The notes beneath the pieces were generated by a model that made no database searches, had not been told where the DNA came from, and was given only the letters and a program-made list of their open reading frames with translations. The position numbers and the translations under genes were made by a program. A stretch of DNA of 56,106 nucleotides from Nitrospira sp. UBA2083 (lineage in GTDB: Bacteria > Nitrospirota > Nitrospiria > Nitrospirales > Nitrospiraceae): positions 214-56,319 of the forward strand of contig DCZN01000037.1 in assembly GCA_002331625.1 (NCBI GenBank). Direction: 5' to 3'. This document shows positions 7,582-15,404 of the stretch, piece after piece. Position 1 is the first letter of the stretch; every line of letters begins with the position of its first letter.

Positions 7582-9156
7582 ATGCCAGTGCAACCAACCT
7601 ATCCGGGTGTCTACATCGAAGAAATTCCAAGCGGCGTCCGCACCATCACGGGAGTCGCGACCTCGATCACGGCATTCATCGGCAGAGCATTACGGGGGCC
7701 AGTTGATGATCCTGTACGTGTACAGAGCTTTGCCGAATTCATCCGTAGCTTTGGCACACTGTGGCGAGATAGCACGCTCGGCTATGCGGTGAGCCATTTT
7801 TTTCTGAATGGTGGAGCTGACGCACTCATTATTCGGGTACATAACGGTGCCACAGCAGCATCGGTGACGATTGGTGGACTCGGTCTGATTGCCGCCAACC
7901 CTGGATTATGGGGAGAGGCTTTGCGCGTTCGTATTGATCACAATACACGCCCAGTGCTACCGGGAGAAGGTGCAGACACATTGTTTAACCTCACGGTTCG
8001 CGACACTGGAACTGGCGCAACTGAAACATTTCTCAATGTGTCGACTGAAGGCGGGAATAAACGGTTTGTGACCTCCGTTCTCACTCAAGAATCCAGGCTC
8101 GTGCGTGTAAATGGTGCGGTGCCAACGACGCGGCCCGCTGCGAACGGCAATCCGCCCGCGGGCATCGACCCGATGGTCAATGATGCCTCCTCGACGGCAT
8201 TTGGCAATAATGGTGACGATGGCAGTGCAATAACTGATTCCCAGATTTCTGCTGCTGCTTTGGAAACTCCCAAACAGGGGTTATGGGCATTGGAAAAGGC
8301 TGATCTATTCAACTTATTGTGTATTCCACCCCTCACACATGCTCCGGATGGAGATGTCGGCGCGCAAACGCGTTCAACTGCCGCGGCGTATTGTAAAAAA
8401 CGCCGTGCGCTCTACGTTGTTGACCCGCTTAATGCCTGGGATGAGGTGGGTGATATCACGACCGGAGCAAACTCGTTGGATGGTGCGAATTGGGGTATGG
8501 CCCGTAGCGAGAATGCCGCGCTGTATTTCCCAAGGTTACGAATGCCTGACCCCTTGTTGGAAGGTCGGCTGGCAGATTTCGCTCCCTGCGGCGCCATCGC
8601 CGGAATAATGGCTCGGACCGACTCCGCACGGGGGGTGTGGAAGGCTCCTGCGGGTCTTGAAGCCTCACTCACGGGCGTGGTGGAGCTCACCGCCAAGCTT
8701 ACAGATGGAGAGAACGGGCAACTCAATCCGATAGCCGTGAACTGCTTGCGTGCCTTCCCCGTGTTCGGGCGTGTGGTGTGGGGAAGCCGCACGTTGATCG
8801 GGGCCGATATGTTGGCATCAGAATGGAAGTATGTTCCAGTGCGTCGCTTAGCGTTGTTCATTGAAGAGAGTCTCTATCGCGGGACTCAATGGGTGGTCTT
8901 TGAGCCCAATGACGATCGGCTCTGGGCGCAGATCCGTCTGAATCTCGGCGCGTTCATGCAGAACCTCTTTCGCCAGGGTGCGTTTCAAGGGACGGCTCCG
9001 CGAGACGCATATTTTGTGAAATGCGACAGCGAGACCACCACGCAAAACGACATCAACCTCGGCATCGTGAACATCGTCGTCGGTTTCGCGCCGCTCAAGC
9101 CCGCCGAATTCGTCATCATCAAGTTGCAGCAGATGGCGGGCCAGATTGCGGCCTAA
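7582..9156 (+). CDS. eCIS contractile tail sheath protein
   Basis: The 524-residue protein starts with the hallmark of phage-type sheath proteins, PTYPGVYIEEIPSGVRTITG, followed by SITAFIGRALRGP. The C-terminal sheath domain has EESLYRGTQWVVFEPND and DAYFVKCDSETTTQNDI. In contractile injection systems this protein forms the outer cylinder around the tube and contracts to drive it into a target (Pvc2-4/Afp2-4 and T4 gp18 family). A strong AGGAGG precedes the start by about 7 bp. Only one sheath gene is present, whereas Pvc/Afp loci have several paralogues. Confidence 0.96.
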   Translation: MPVQPTYPGVYIEEIPSGVRTITGVATSITAFIGRALRGPVDDPVRVQSFAEFIRSFGTLWRDSTLGYAVSHFFLNGGADALIIRVHNGATAASVTIGGLGLIAANPGLWGEALRVRIDHNTRPVLPGEGADTLFNLTVRDTGTGATETFLNVSTEGGNKRFVTSVLTQESRLVRVNGAVPTTRPAANGNPPAGIDPMVNDASSTAFGNNGDDGSAITDSQISAAALETPKQGLWALEKADLFNLLCIPPLTHAPDGDVGAQTRSTAAAYCKKRRALYVVDPLNAWDEVGDITTGANSLDGANWGMARSENAALYFPRLRMPDPLLEGRLADFAPCGAIAGIMARTDSARGVWKAPAGLEASLTGVVELTAKLTDGENGQLNPIAVNCLRAFPVFGRVVWGSRTLIGADMLASEWKYVPVRRLALFIEESLYRGTQWVVFEPNDDRLWAQIRLNLGAFMQNLFRQGAFQGTAPRDAYFVKCDSETTTQNDINLGIVNIVVGFAPLKPAEFVIIKLQQMAGQIAA

Positions 9157-9171
9157 CGTGGAGGAGGACCC

Positions 9172-9693
9172 ATGGCTCAGTTCAGCGTCAACGCGCAACG
9201 GTTCGATCCGTACAAGAATTTCAAGTTCCGTGTCAAATGGGACGGCCGGTATGTGGCCGGCGTCAGCAAGGTCGGTTCGCTGAAGCGATCGACCGAAGTC
9301 GTGGAGCATCGCGAGGGCGGTGACCCCAGTACCAGCCGCAAGTCTCCCGGACGCACCAAATACGAGGCCATCACCCTGGAACGGGGGACCACGCACGATC
9401 AGGAGTTTGAACGCTGGGCGAACAAGGTGTGGAACTACGGATCGGGGCTGGGGGCGGAGGTCTCGCTCAAGGACTTCCGCAAGGACATCATCATCGACGT
9501 GTACAACGAAGCGGGCCAGCTTGTCATCGCGTACAAGGTGTACCGCTGCTGGGTGTCGGAGTTCCAGGCTTTGCCGGATCTGGATGCCAACGCCAACGCG
9601 GTCGCGATTCAGAGCATCAAGCTGGAAAATGAAGGCTGGGAACGCGACTACGAGGTCGTGGAGCCGGCGGAACCCAGCTTTGTGGAGCCGTAA
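9172..9693 (+). CDS. eCIS inner tube protein
   Basis: The 173-residue protein belongs to the T4 gp19/Pvc1-type tail tube family. The N-terminus DPYKNFKFRVKWDGRYVAGVS is the usual first strand pair, and EAITLERGTTHDQEFERW and the C-terminal AIQSIKLENEGWERDYE are family segments. Hexameric rings of it stack to build the tube inside the sheath. It begins 15 bp after the sheath gene with GGAGGAGG as ribosome site, and its stop overlaps the next start by one base. This is the only clear long-tube gene in the locus. Confidence 0.95.
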   Translation: MAQFSVNAQRFDPYKNFKFRVKWDGRYVAGVSKVGSLKRSTEVVEHREGGDPSTSRKSPGRTKYEAITLERGTTHDQEFERWANKVWNYGSGLGAEVSLKDFRKDIIIDVYNEAGQLVIAYKVYRCWVSEFQALPDLDANANAVAIQSIKLENEGWERDYEVVEPAEPSFVEP

Positions 9694-10439
9694 TGATGGC
9701 CCTGCCCCGGCCAGCCCGCATCTCCGCATCGGCGTTGCTCGACCTCTGGGAGCAAGGCGAGGCGTACCATTCGCTTGATCAAGCCCTACTGGTCTTGGAG
9801 CGGGCCTATCCTGCCATTACTCGGGAGGAGTTGGCCGCGTACTCGATCGGGCGACGGGATCGGTTGCTCTTGCAGGTCCACTGCAATCTGTTCGGTGATC
9901 GGATCGACGGCTGCGTGGCCTGCCCCTCATGCGGAACCAAGCTGGAGTTCGGGTTGTCGTGCAGCGCTCTGGCCGAGCCGCGAGGTGACGATCATCCGGT
10001 GAAGAGAACGGTGCAGTGCGGAGGCGGAGAGTGGGAGGTGCGCCCGCCCAACAGCCGCGATCTCGCCGCCGTGGCAAACCAGCCGGACGTGCAGATCGCG
10101 CGACAGATGTTGCTGGCTCGATGTGTGGCCTCTGTGGTACCGGCGCAGGAGCAGACCTCGGCTCTTCCGCCCGACACGCAACGTGTGCTGGAGGCGGAAT
10201 TGGCAACCCTCGATCCGCATGCGGAGGTATTCATCGACCTCTCGTGCCAGGCCTGTGCCCACTCATGGCAGACGCTGTTCGACATCGCCTCATTTTTATG
10301 GAGTGAAATTCGAACCAAAGCTCGCCGCCTGTTGCAGGAAGTCGACGTGTTGGCGCGAGCCTATGGGTGGACACAGCACGACATCTTGACCCTGAGTCCC
10401 ACGCGCCGATCCTGGTATGTGCAGATGGCCTTGTCATGA
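9693..10439 (+). CDS. eCIS zinc-ribbon protein, probable baseplate/hub assembly factor
   Basis: The 248-residue protein has a helical N-terminus and two Cys pairs placed to form a zinc ribbon: CVACPSC near residue 75 and CQAC near residue 185. The later part (DIASFLWSEIRTKARRLL...YGWTQHDILTLSPTRR) resembles T4-like baseplate hub assembly proteins found directly after tube genes in CIS loci. It overlaps the tube gene by 1 bp and the next gene by 4 bp. A role in baseplate assembly is inferred from position and this partial resemblance. Confidence 0.6.
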   Translation: MMALPRPARISASALLDLWEQGEAYHSLDQALLVLERAYPAITREELAAYSIGRRDRLLLQVHCNLFGDRIDGCVACPSCGTKLEFGLSCSALAEPRGDDHPVKRTVQCGGGEWEVRPPNSRDLAAVANQPDVQIARQMLLARCVASVVPAQEQTSALPPDTQRVLEAELATLDPHAEVFIDLSCQACAHSWQTLFDIASFLWSEIRTKARRLLQEVDVLARAYGWTQHDILTLSPTRRSWYVQMALS

Positions 10440-11251
10440 CGGAATTCTTAACCAGTCTCGTTCAGCGCCAATTGGGGGAAATCCCCGTCGTGCAGCCACG
10501 GCAGCCGTCACTGTATGCCACGTCGCCTGAGATTCCGAACTTCACCCTGCACCCGCAGCCTGAGGAGGCGGAAGCGCCCGTTCTTCACGAAGTGGAACTC
10601 GGGTCAGGATCAGAGCCAAGAGCGGTGCATACCAGGCGGCCTGAGGTTCCGAGGACGATGGCATCCACAGACCGGGATGCGGAGGCTTCAGGGACTTCTC
10701 ACGTGCAAAGGCTCACACCGCCAGGTGCTGAGCGATTGACGAGGTCCGGCGAGGTCAGCTTTGAAGGATATGTGAGGGATCGGCATGACGAGGATGCTCC
10801 ACCGACGCGGGTTACTTCGAAGTCGGATGAGAAGAGGGATCGGCTGAGTCGAATCGACGACATGACGGAGTCGATGGCTCCGGTACGAGAGGTTGGGCAA
10901 GGAGTTCAGTATGATCCATCTCCGACCATGGATGTCCGATCGAAGGGGAGCCGTCTTCAGACGGTTGAAACAACGCCGCCGCCTCGGTTGGTAGAACCAC
11001 GTGATGACAGGAACCGAAGCCGCCAGGCAGCAGCCCCTCCATCGTTGGTGGCGCCCGTTCAGCAGCAGGGTCCGATGGAGATCCGAGGCCATCACAAGAG
11101 TGAGCCGCCGATCGAAGTCACGATCGGCAGCATTGAAGTGACGGCGGTGACCGCCGCACCGGCGCCGAAGCGCAAGGCGGCGGTGCGTCAACCGGCCATG
11201 TCGCTGCAGGACTATCTGACCAGGCGGCAGGGTAAGGGAGTGTCGTTGTGA
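10436..11251 (+). CDS. Disordered eCIS-associated protein
   Basis: The 271-residue product is rich in Arg, Glu, Pro and Thr over its middle, with little predicted structure. Only the ends look conserved: an N-terminal TEFLTSLVQRQLGE helix and a C-terminal module IEVTIGSIEVTAV ... MSLQDYLTRRQG. Such disordered proteins are common between tube and cap genes of eCIS loci, but I cannot assign a function. The ATG at 10436 forms an ATGA overlap with the previous stop, better than a start at 10367. It also overlaps the next gene by 4 bp. Confidence 0.7.
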   Translation: MTEFLTSLVQRQLGEIPVVQPRQPSLYATSPEIPNFTLHPQPEEAEAPVLHEVELGSGSEPRAVHTRRPEVPRTMASTDRDAEASGTSHVQRLTPPGAERLTRSGEVSFEGYVRDRHDEDAPPTRVTSKSDEKRDRLSRIDDMTESMAPVREVGQGVQYDPSPTMDVRSKGSRLQTVETTPPPRLVEPRDDRNRSRQAAAPPSLVAPVQQQGPMEIRGHHKSEPPIEVTIGSIEVTAVTAAPAPKRKAAVRQPAMSLQDYLTRRQGKGVSL

Positions 11252-12546
11252 GCAACGCGTTGGCCATTGCCGGTGTCACTGCAGTGCTGCGTGAGGTGCT
11301 TGGTGAGGGCATGATCAACCAAAACGTCAGCGGGATCCTCGGCAGCACGGTGACGATCAGTGCTCTGCCGCCGGATCGTGTTGTGCCCTCCAATGGCACG
11401 GAGCCGACGCAGCTCAATCTGTTTCTCCATCAGATCACATTCAACAGTGGGTGGCGCAATCACGGGCTCCCGTCTCGCGACGGCTCAGGCCGGCATCGTC
11501 TCAGCAATCCGCCGCTGGCGTTGGATCTTCACTATCTGCTCAGCGCCTATGGTGCCGAGGAATTCCACAGCGAGATACTCTTGGGCTACGGGATGCAGGT
11601 CTTGCACGACCGGCCGGTGCTCGACCGTCCAATGATTGCGGCGGTTCTGAGCCCGTCCGGTTCACTGCCACCGGCGCTTCGCGCACTGGCGGACTGTGGT
11701 CTTGCCGACCAGGTAGAACAGATCAAACTCGTGCCCGAAGTGTTGAGCACAGAGGAGATGTCGAAACTGTGGACGGCGACCCAATCGCATCTTCGGCCCT
11801 CAGCGGCCTATCTGGCGACGGTGGTGCTGATCGAGTCGACACAGCCGGTGCGGGCGTCGTTGCCGGTTTTGAGCCGTGGCCCGGTCGTCGACGGGCGCGA
11901 GAGCGGGGTCATGGTCGAACCGAGCCTGCTTCCGCCCTTCCCGACGATTGAGCGCGTCACGCCTGCGGATGGACAGCCGACGGCCACGGTGGGTGCCATG
12001 CTGGAGCTGACCGGCCATCATCTCGACGGCACCGACCGTGCCGTGGTCTTTTCCAATGTGCGATTCGAGATCGGACAAGAAGTTGATGAAGATGAGGCCC
12101 TAACCAGCAAGGAGGAGAATCCCGCTTCAGGTGTCCGGGTGCCTGTCCCGAATCTACCGGTCGGAGTCTATCAGGTCGCGGCAAGGATGGTGCGTCCGAA
12201 TGAGACAGAGCCTCACACCAGCAATCAATTAGCGATGACCCTGGGACCGAAGATCACGACACATCCGACAACGGTTGCGAGAGATGGATCCGGGAGCGTC
12301 ACGATTACTCTGTCCTGTCAGCCGGACGTCAGGCCAGGACAACGGGTCTCCTTGCTTCTGGGCACCACGGAAGTGGCGGCGCAACCCTGGTCGACAGTCA
12401 CCAGTACATTCACCTTTGTCATTGAGCAGGCGCCGGTCGGCACGCATCTCTTCCGGCTGCGGGTGGACGGGATCGACAGTCCCCTGATCGATCGCCAAGC
12501 GGTTCCACCGGTGTTCTTGACTGATGCCAAGATCGAGATCACATGA
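11248..12546 (+). CDS. DUF4255 tail cap (terminator) protein with IPT/TIG-like domains
   Basis: The 432-residue protein begins with a DUF4255 (Pvc16/Afp16-like) domain of about 190 residues: SNALAIAGVTAVLREVLGE and LFLHQITFNSGWRNHGLPSR, then LALDLHYLLSAYG. In characterised systems this family caps the distal end of sheath and tube and fixes their length. The C-terminal half has two immunoglobulin-like or IPT/TIG-like segments (IERVTPADGQPTATVGAMLE). It overlaps both neighbours by 4 bp. Confidence 0.9.
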   Translation: MSNALAIAGVTAVLREVLGEGMINQNVSGILGSTVTISALPPDRVVPSNGTEPTQLNLFLHQITFNSGWRNHGLPSRDGSGRHRLSNPPLALDLHYLLSAYGAEEFHSEILLGYGMQVLHDRPVLDRPMIAAVLSPSGSLPPALRALADCGLADQVEQIKLVPEVLSTEEMSKLWTATQSHLRPSAAYLATVVLIESTQPVRASLPVLSRGPVVDGRESGVMVEPSLLPPFPTIERVTPADGQPTATVGAMLELTGHHLDGTDRAVVFSNVRFEIGQEVDEDEALTSKEENPASGVRVPVPNLPVGVYQVAARMVRPNETEPHTSNQLAMTLGPKITTHPTTVARDGSGSVTITLSCQPDVRPGQRVSLLLGTTEVAAQPWSTVTSTFTFVIEQAPVGTHLFRLRVDGIDSPLIDRQAVPPVFLTDAKIEIT

Positions 12547-14468
12547 ACGAGGCCACCACACAGACGACGTGGAGCGAGGCGAATCAGCGGTACTTGGTAG
12601 CTGAGTTCGCGCGCCTCCGGTCTCGGATGACTGATTCCGGCGTTCAGGAAGCAGAGGGGAGGTCTGTGGACGAAGCCCGCGCTGCGCTCCCGGCTCCTGC
12701 AGCCATCGACGTGCTGGCCGAGCGCTTCGGGTTGAGTGTCTTCGAGCGGGATGTGCTCTTGCTCTGTGCCGGGGTGGACATGAATGCCGATCTGGCCAAG
12801 CGGTGCGCCGAGGCGCAGGGCCTGTCTCAACGGACCTCTGTGACCTTTGGGCTGGCGCTGGCCCGTTTACAAGATGCCCATTGGGATGCCCTCACTCCGG
12901 TCGCCCCGTTGCGCCGCTGGCGGCTGCTCGAGATCGACGAGACCGGTGGATTGACGAACGGACGGCTCCGCCTCGACGAGCGGATTCTGCACTATCTGGC
13001 AGGCGTGAATTATCTCGATCCGCGCCTGCGGCCGCTCCTGCGGCACAAGCCTGTGGCAACCATGATGGCCGAGGGACAGCGGGACATCGCGGCGACGGTC
13101 CGCACCACCTTGGAGAGCCGCCGCACCTCGGTCGTGGTCCTGACTGACGACGATTCGGAAGGACAGGCCGACATCGCAGCCCAGGTGGCCTACGAGCTGG
13201 GATTGCATCTCCAGATCTTGGCGGCGCAGACGTTGCCGGCGAATGTGGCCGAACTTGAGGCGCTCGGCATCCTCTGGCAGCGTGAATCGGTCTTGCTCAA
13301 CGCGGCGCTGTTGATCGAATGCCAGGATCGGGACGGGGCCAAGCAGGTACCGGCCTTCGTGGAGCAGCTTGGTGGCCTGGTCTTTCTTGCCGGGCCGGAA
13401 CCGCCGACAGTGTCGCGTCCGGCGCTGCGTGTCGAGGTGAACAAGCCGGAACCGGTCGATCGGCAGGCGCTCTGGAAAGAAGCCTTGGGTCAGGCCGCCG
13501 CGCACTTGAACGGGTCGCTGGATGCAGTGGCTTCACAGTTCCGTCTGAGTGCCCAACGCATCCTCACCACCGGGCGAGAGATTCGTGACGAGGTCCTGGG
13601 TGCTTCCCAACCGGATGCGGTCGTCTGGCGAGCTTGTCGCAAAGCCGGACGGGCCAAGCTCGACGATTTGGCCCAGCGGATCGATCCCCAGGCCGACTGG
13701 GAGATGCTCGTCCTGCCGGAGCCGCAACGCGAGACGCTCCGTCATATGACCGCGCATGTCCGGCATCGCCTGGCGGTGTATCACGAATGGGGATTCGCCT
13801 CACGCGGACTCCGGGGATTGGGGATTACCGCACTCTTCGCCGGCGAAAGCGGCACGGGCAAGACGATGGCGGCGGAGGTGCTGGCCAACGAACTGCAGTT
13901 GGACCTCTATCGCATCGACCTGTCCTCGGTCGTCAGCAAATACATCGGGGAAACGGAGAGAAACCTCCGCCGGGTCTTCGACGCGGCCGAGGACAGCGGG
14001 GCGATTCTCCTATTCGACGAAGCCGATGCGCTCTTCGGCAAGCGGAGCGAGGTGAAGGACAGCCACGACCGGTATGCCAACATCGAAGTCAGTTACCTGC
14101 TCCAGCGTATGGAGGCCTACCGCGGCTTGGCGATCCTCACGACGAACATGAAGGCGGCGCTCGACCACGCGTTTCAACGGCGCCTGCGGTTCGTGGTGCA
14201 GTTTCCCTTTCCGGACCTGGCGCAGCGCGAGGCCATCTGGCGAGGGATCTTTCCCCCAGCGACACCGCTGGAGAAGCTGGACTTTGCCAAGCTGGCCCGC
14301 GTGCAGATGGCCGGCGGGAATATCCGCAACATCGCGCTCAATGCCGCCTTCCTCGCCGCACAAGCCGGCGAGCCGGTCCGGATGGCGCACCTCCTCGACG
14401 CGGCACGTGCCGAAGCGGGGAAACGAGACCGCCCACTCTCGGAGGCGGAAACGAAGGGGTGGGTATGA
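12543..14468 (+). CDS. eCIS AAA+ ATPase (Pvc15/Afp15 type)
   Basis: The 641-residue protein has a long helical N-terminal part and a C-terminal AAA+ module at about residues 400-620. Walker A is GESGTGKT near residue 437 and Walker B ILLFDEADALFGKRSE near 484, followed by the sensor segment ILTTNMKAALDHAFQRRL. This family is present in nearly all eCIS loci and is thought to act in particle assembly or cargo handling. It starts and ends with 4-bp overlaps with its neighbours. Confidence 0.93.
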   Translation: MNEATTQTTWSEANQRYLVAEFARLRSRMTDSGVQEAEGRSVDEARAALPAPAAIDVLAERFGLSVFERDVLLLCAGVDMNADLAKRCAEAQGLSQRTSVTFGLALARLQDAHWDALTPVAPLRRWRLLEIDETGGLTNGRLRLDERILHYLAGVNYLDPRLRPLLRHKPVATMMAEGQRDIAATVRTTLESRRTSVVVLTDDDSEGQADIAAQVAYELGLHLQILAAQTLPANVAELEALGILWQRESVLLNAALLIECQDRDGAKQVPAFVEQLGGLVFLAGPEPPTVSRPALRVEVNKPEPVDRQALWKEALGQAAAHLNGSLDAVASQFRLSAQRILTTGREIRDEVLGASQPDAVVWRACRKAGRAKLDDLAQRIDPQADWEMLVLPEPQRETLRHMTAHVRHRLAVYHEWGFASRGLRGLGITALFAGESGTGKTMAAEVLANELQLDLYRIDLSSVVSKYIGETERNLRRVFDAAEDSGAILLFDEADALFGKRSEVKDSHDRYANIEVSYLLQRMEAYRGLAILTTNMKAALDHAFQRRLRFVVQFPFPDLAQREAIWRGIFPPATPLEKLDFAKLARVQMAGGNIRNIALNAAFLAAQAGEPVRMAHLLDAARAEAGKRDRPLSEAETKGWV

Positions 14469-14734
14469 ACAAACTGGGAACGAGGCGCATCAGGTTGCAC
14501 ATCGACCGTCTCGTGCTCAAGGGGTTTCGGCATGAAGACCGGCATGCGATCGCCCAAGGGGTGCAGGAGCAATTGACTCATCTGTTGGCCGAGGCAGGCA
14601 TGGCGCAGCGGTTTCGTAACACCGGCTCCGTCCCTCGCTTGCACGTCGGACCGGTGACGATCCCCGCTGAATCCAAGCCGAAGCAGATCGGCAAGGCGAC
14701 AGCGGACGGCATCGGAAAGGAGTTGAAGCGATGA
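14465..14734 (+). CDS. Small conserved eCIS protein
   Basis: The 89-residue basic protein begins KLGTRRIRLHIDRLVLKGF, followed by a helix with a run of Gln/Leu (QGVQEQLTHLLAEAG) and a Lys/Pro-rich end. Small genes with this look sit directly before DUF4157 genes in many eCIS loci; the function is unknown, possibly a cargo adaptor. The ATG overlaps the ATPase stop by 4 bp, which supports translation. Confidence 0.7.
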   Translation: MNKLGTRRIRLHIDRLVLKGFRHEDRHAIAQGVQEQLTHLLAEAGMAQRFRNTGSVPRLHVGPVTIPAESKPKQIGKATADGIGKELKR

Positions 14735-14749
14735 GGGTGGACGGTCGGC

Positions 14750-14977
14750 CTATAACAACTCGTTGAACTGTTCAACGGATAATCGAGCTTGTTTGAGGAT
14801 ATGAGCAAGTGTGGAACGTTTGAGGGGACGATGAGCCGGAACCGTGATTTTCAAGACTTCGTTGGGAAGGTGCTTCTGAAGCCGAATGTGGCTGCCTTTC
14901 TGACGGACGATCACCCAGCCGTCTCGCTGCAACCCCCGAAGGACCTCGAGGTACGAGAGGCTCGGGACTTTGCTCAT
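14750..14977 (-). CDS. hicA: HicA-family mRNA interferase toxin
   Basis: The 75-residue protein has the double-stranded RNA-binding-like HicA fold: LEVLRGLQRDGWVIVRQKGS with the catalytic His in GSHIRL and a C-terminal TLAHILKQARLSVEQF. It would cleave mRNA when not bound by HicB. It overlaps the end of the hicB gene by 4 bp, as usual for this pair, except that here the antitoxin gene is first. The module is on the strand opposite to the eCIS operon and sits inside it. Confidence 0.92.
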   Translation of the reverse strand: MSKVPSLSYLEVLRGLQRDGWVIVRQKGSHIRLQKHLPNEVLKITVPAHRPLKRSTLAHILKQARLSVEQFNELL

Positions 14978-15177
14978 ACAGCCAGCTCGATCTGTTCAGC
15001 CTCCGGGCTCAAGGGCAGGTCGTCTTCAACTGGTTCCACGTATAACTCGATGGCCTCTCGAATATTCTTGATGGCGTCTTCTTTGCTCTCCCCTTCGCTG
15101 ATGCAGCCAGGAAGGGCAGGGACAAACACGGTGAAGCCGCCATCGTCGCTGGGTTCCAACACCACTTTAAGTTTCAT
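14974..15177 (-). CDS. hicB: HicB-family antitoxin
   Basis: The 67-residue protein starts MKLKVVLEPSDDGGFTVFVP and continues ALPGCISEGESKEDAIKNIR, the partially degraded RNase H fold of HicB antitoxins. The frame could start further upstream at 15213, but the ATG at 15177 gives the normal family N-terminus. No separate DNA-binding domain is visible, so autoregulation would need a partner or a short tail. It is the first gene of a two-gene minus-strand module. Confidence 0.88.
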   Translation of the reverse strand: MKLKVVLEPSDDGGFTVFVPALPGCISEGESKEDAIKNIREAIELYVEPVEDDLPLSPEAEQIELAV

Positions 15178-15262
15178 AGCCACCTCATTCAGTTGTTGGA
15201 CAGAGGATAACAAACCGGTTGGAGATGAGGCAATAAATTGATGATTCTGAAAGAGTGGGCAG

Positions 15263-15400
15263 GTGTCAGCGGTCAGCTTTCAGTCTTCAGTTTCCAGTGT
15301 GAACTATGCGGGAGTTTTCAAAGTAATGAACATGCTCACGACCTTGGTGGAAAAGTTGATGGCTGATCACTGAATACTGATCACCGAGAACTGAGTGCAA
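15263..15400. repeat. CAGTC/AGCTGA-type intergenic repeat, copy 1
   Basis: The region between hicB and the DUF4157 gene is filled with short related words (GTCAGC, CAGTCTTCAGT, CTGATCACTGA, ACTGATCACC) on both strands. Similar material is found at 21679-21818 and 23854-23900, so it looks like a dispersed repeat family. The DUF4157 gene starts only 5 bp after it. Confidence 0.6.
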
Positions 15401-15404
15401 GACG

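Noticed and set aside
8848..9729. 293-residue minus-strand frame across the sheath and tube genes
   Set aside because: It spans two well-supported plus-strand genes and has shadow-like composition.
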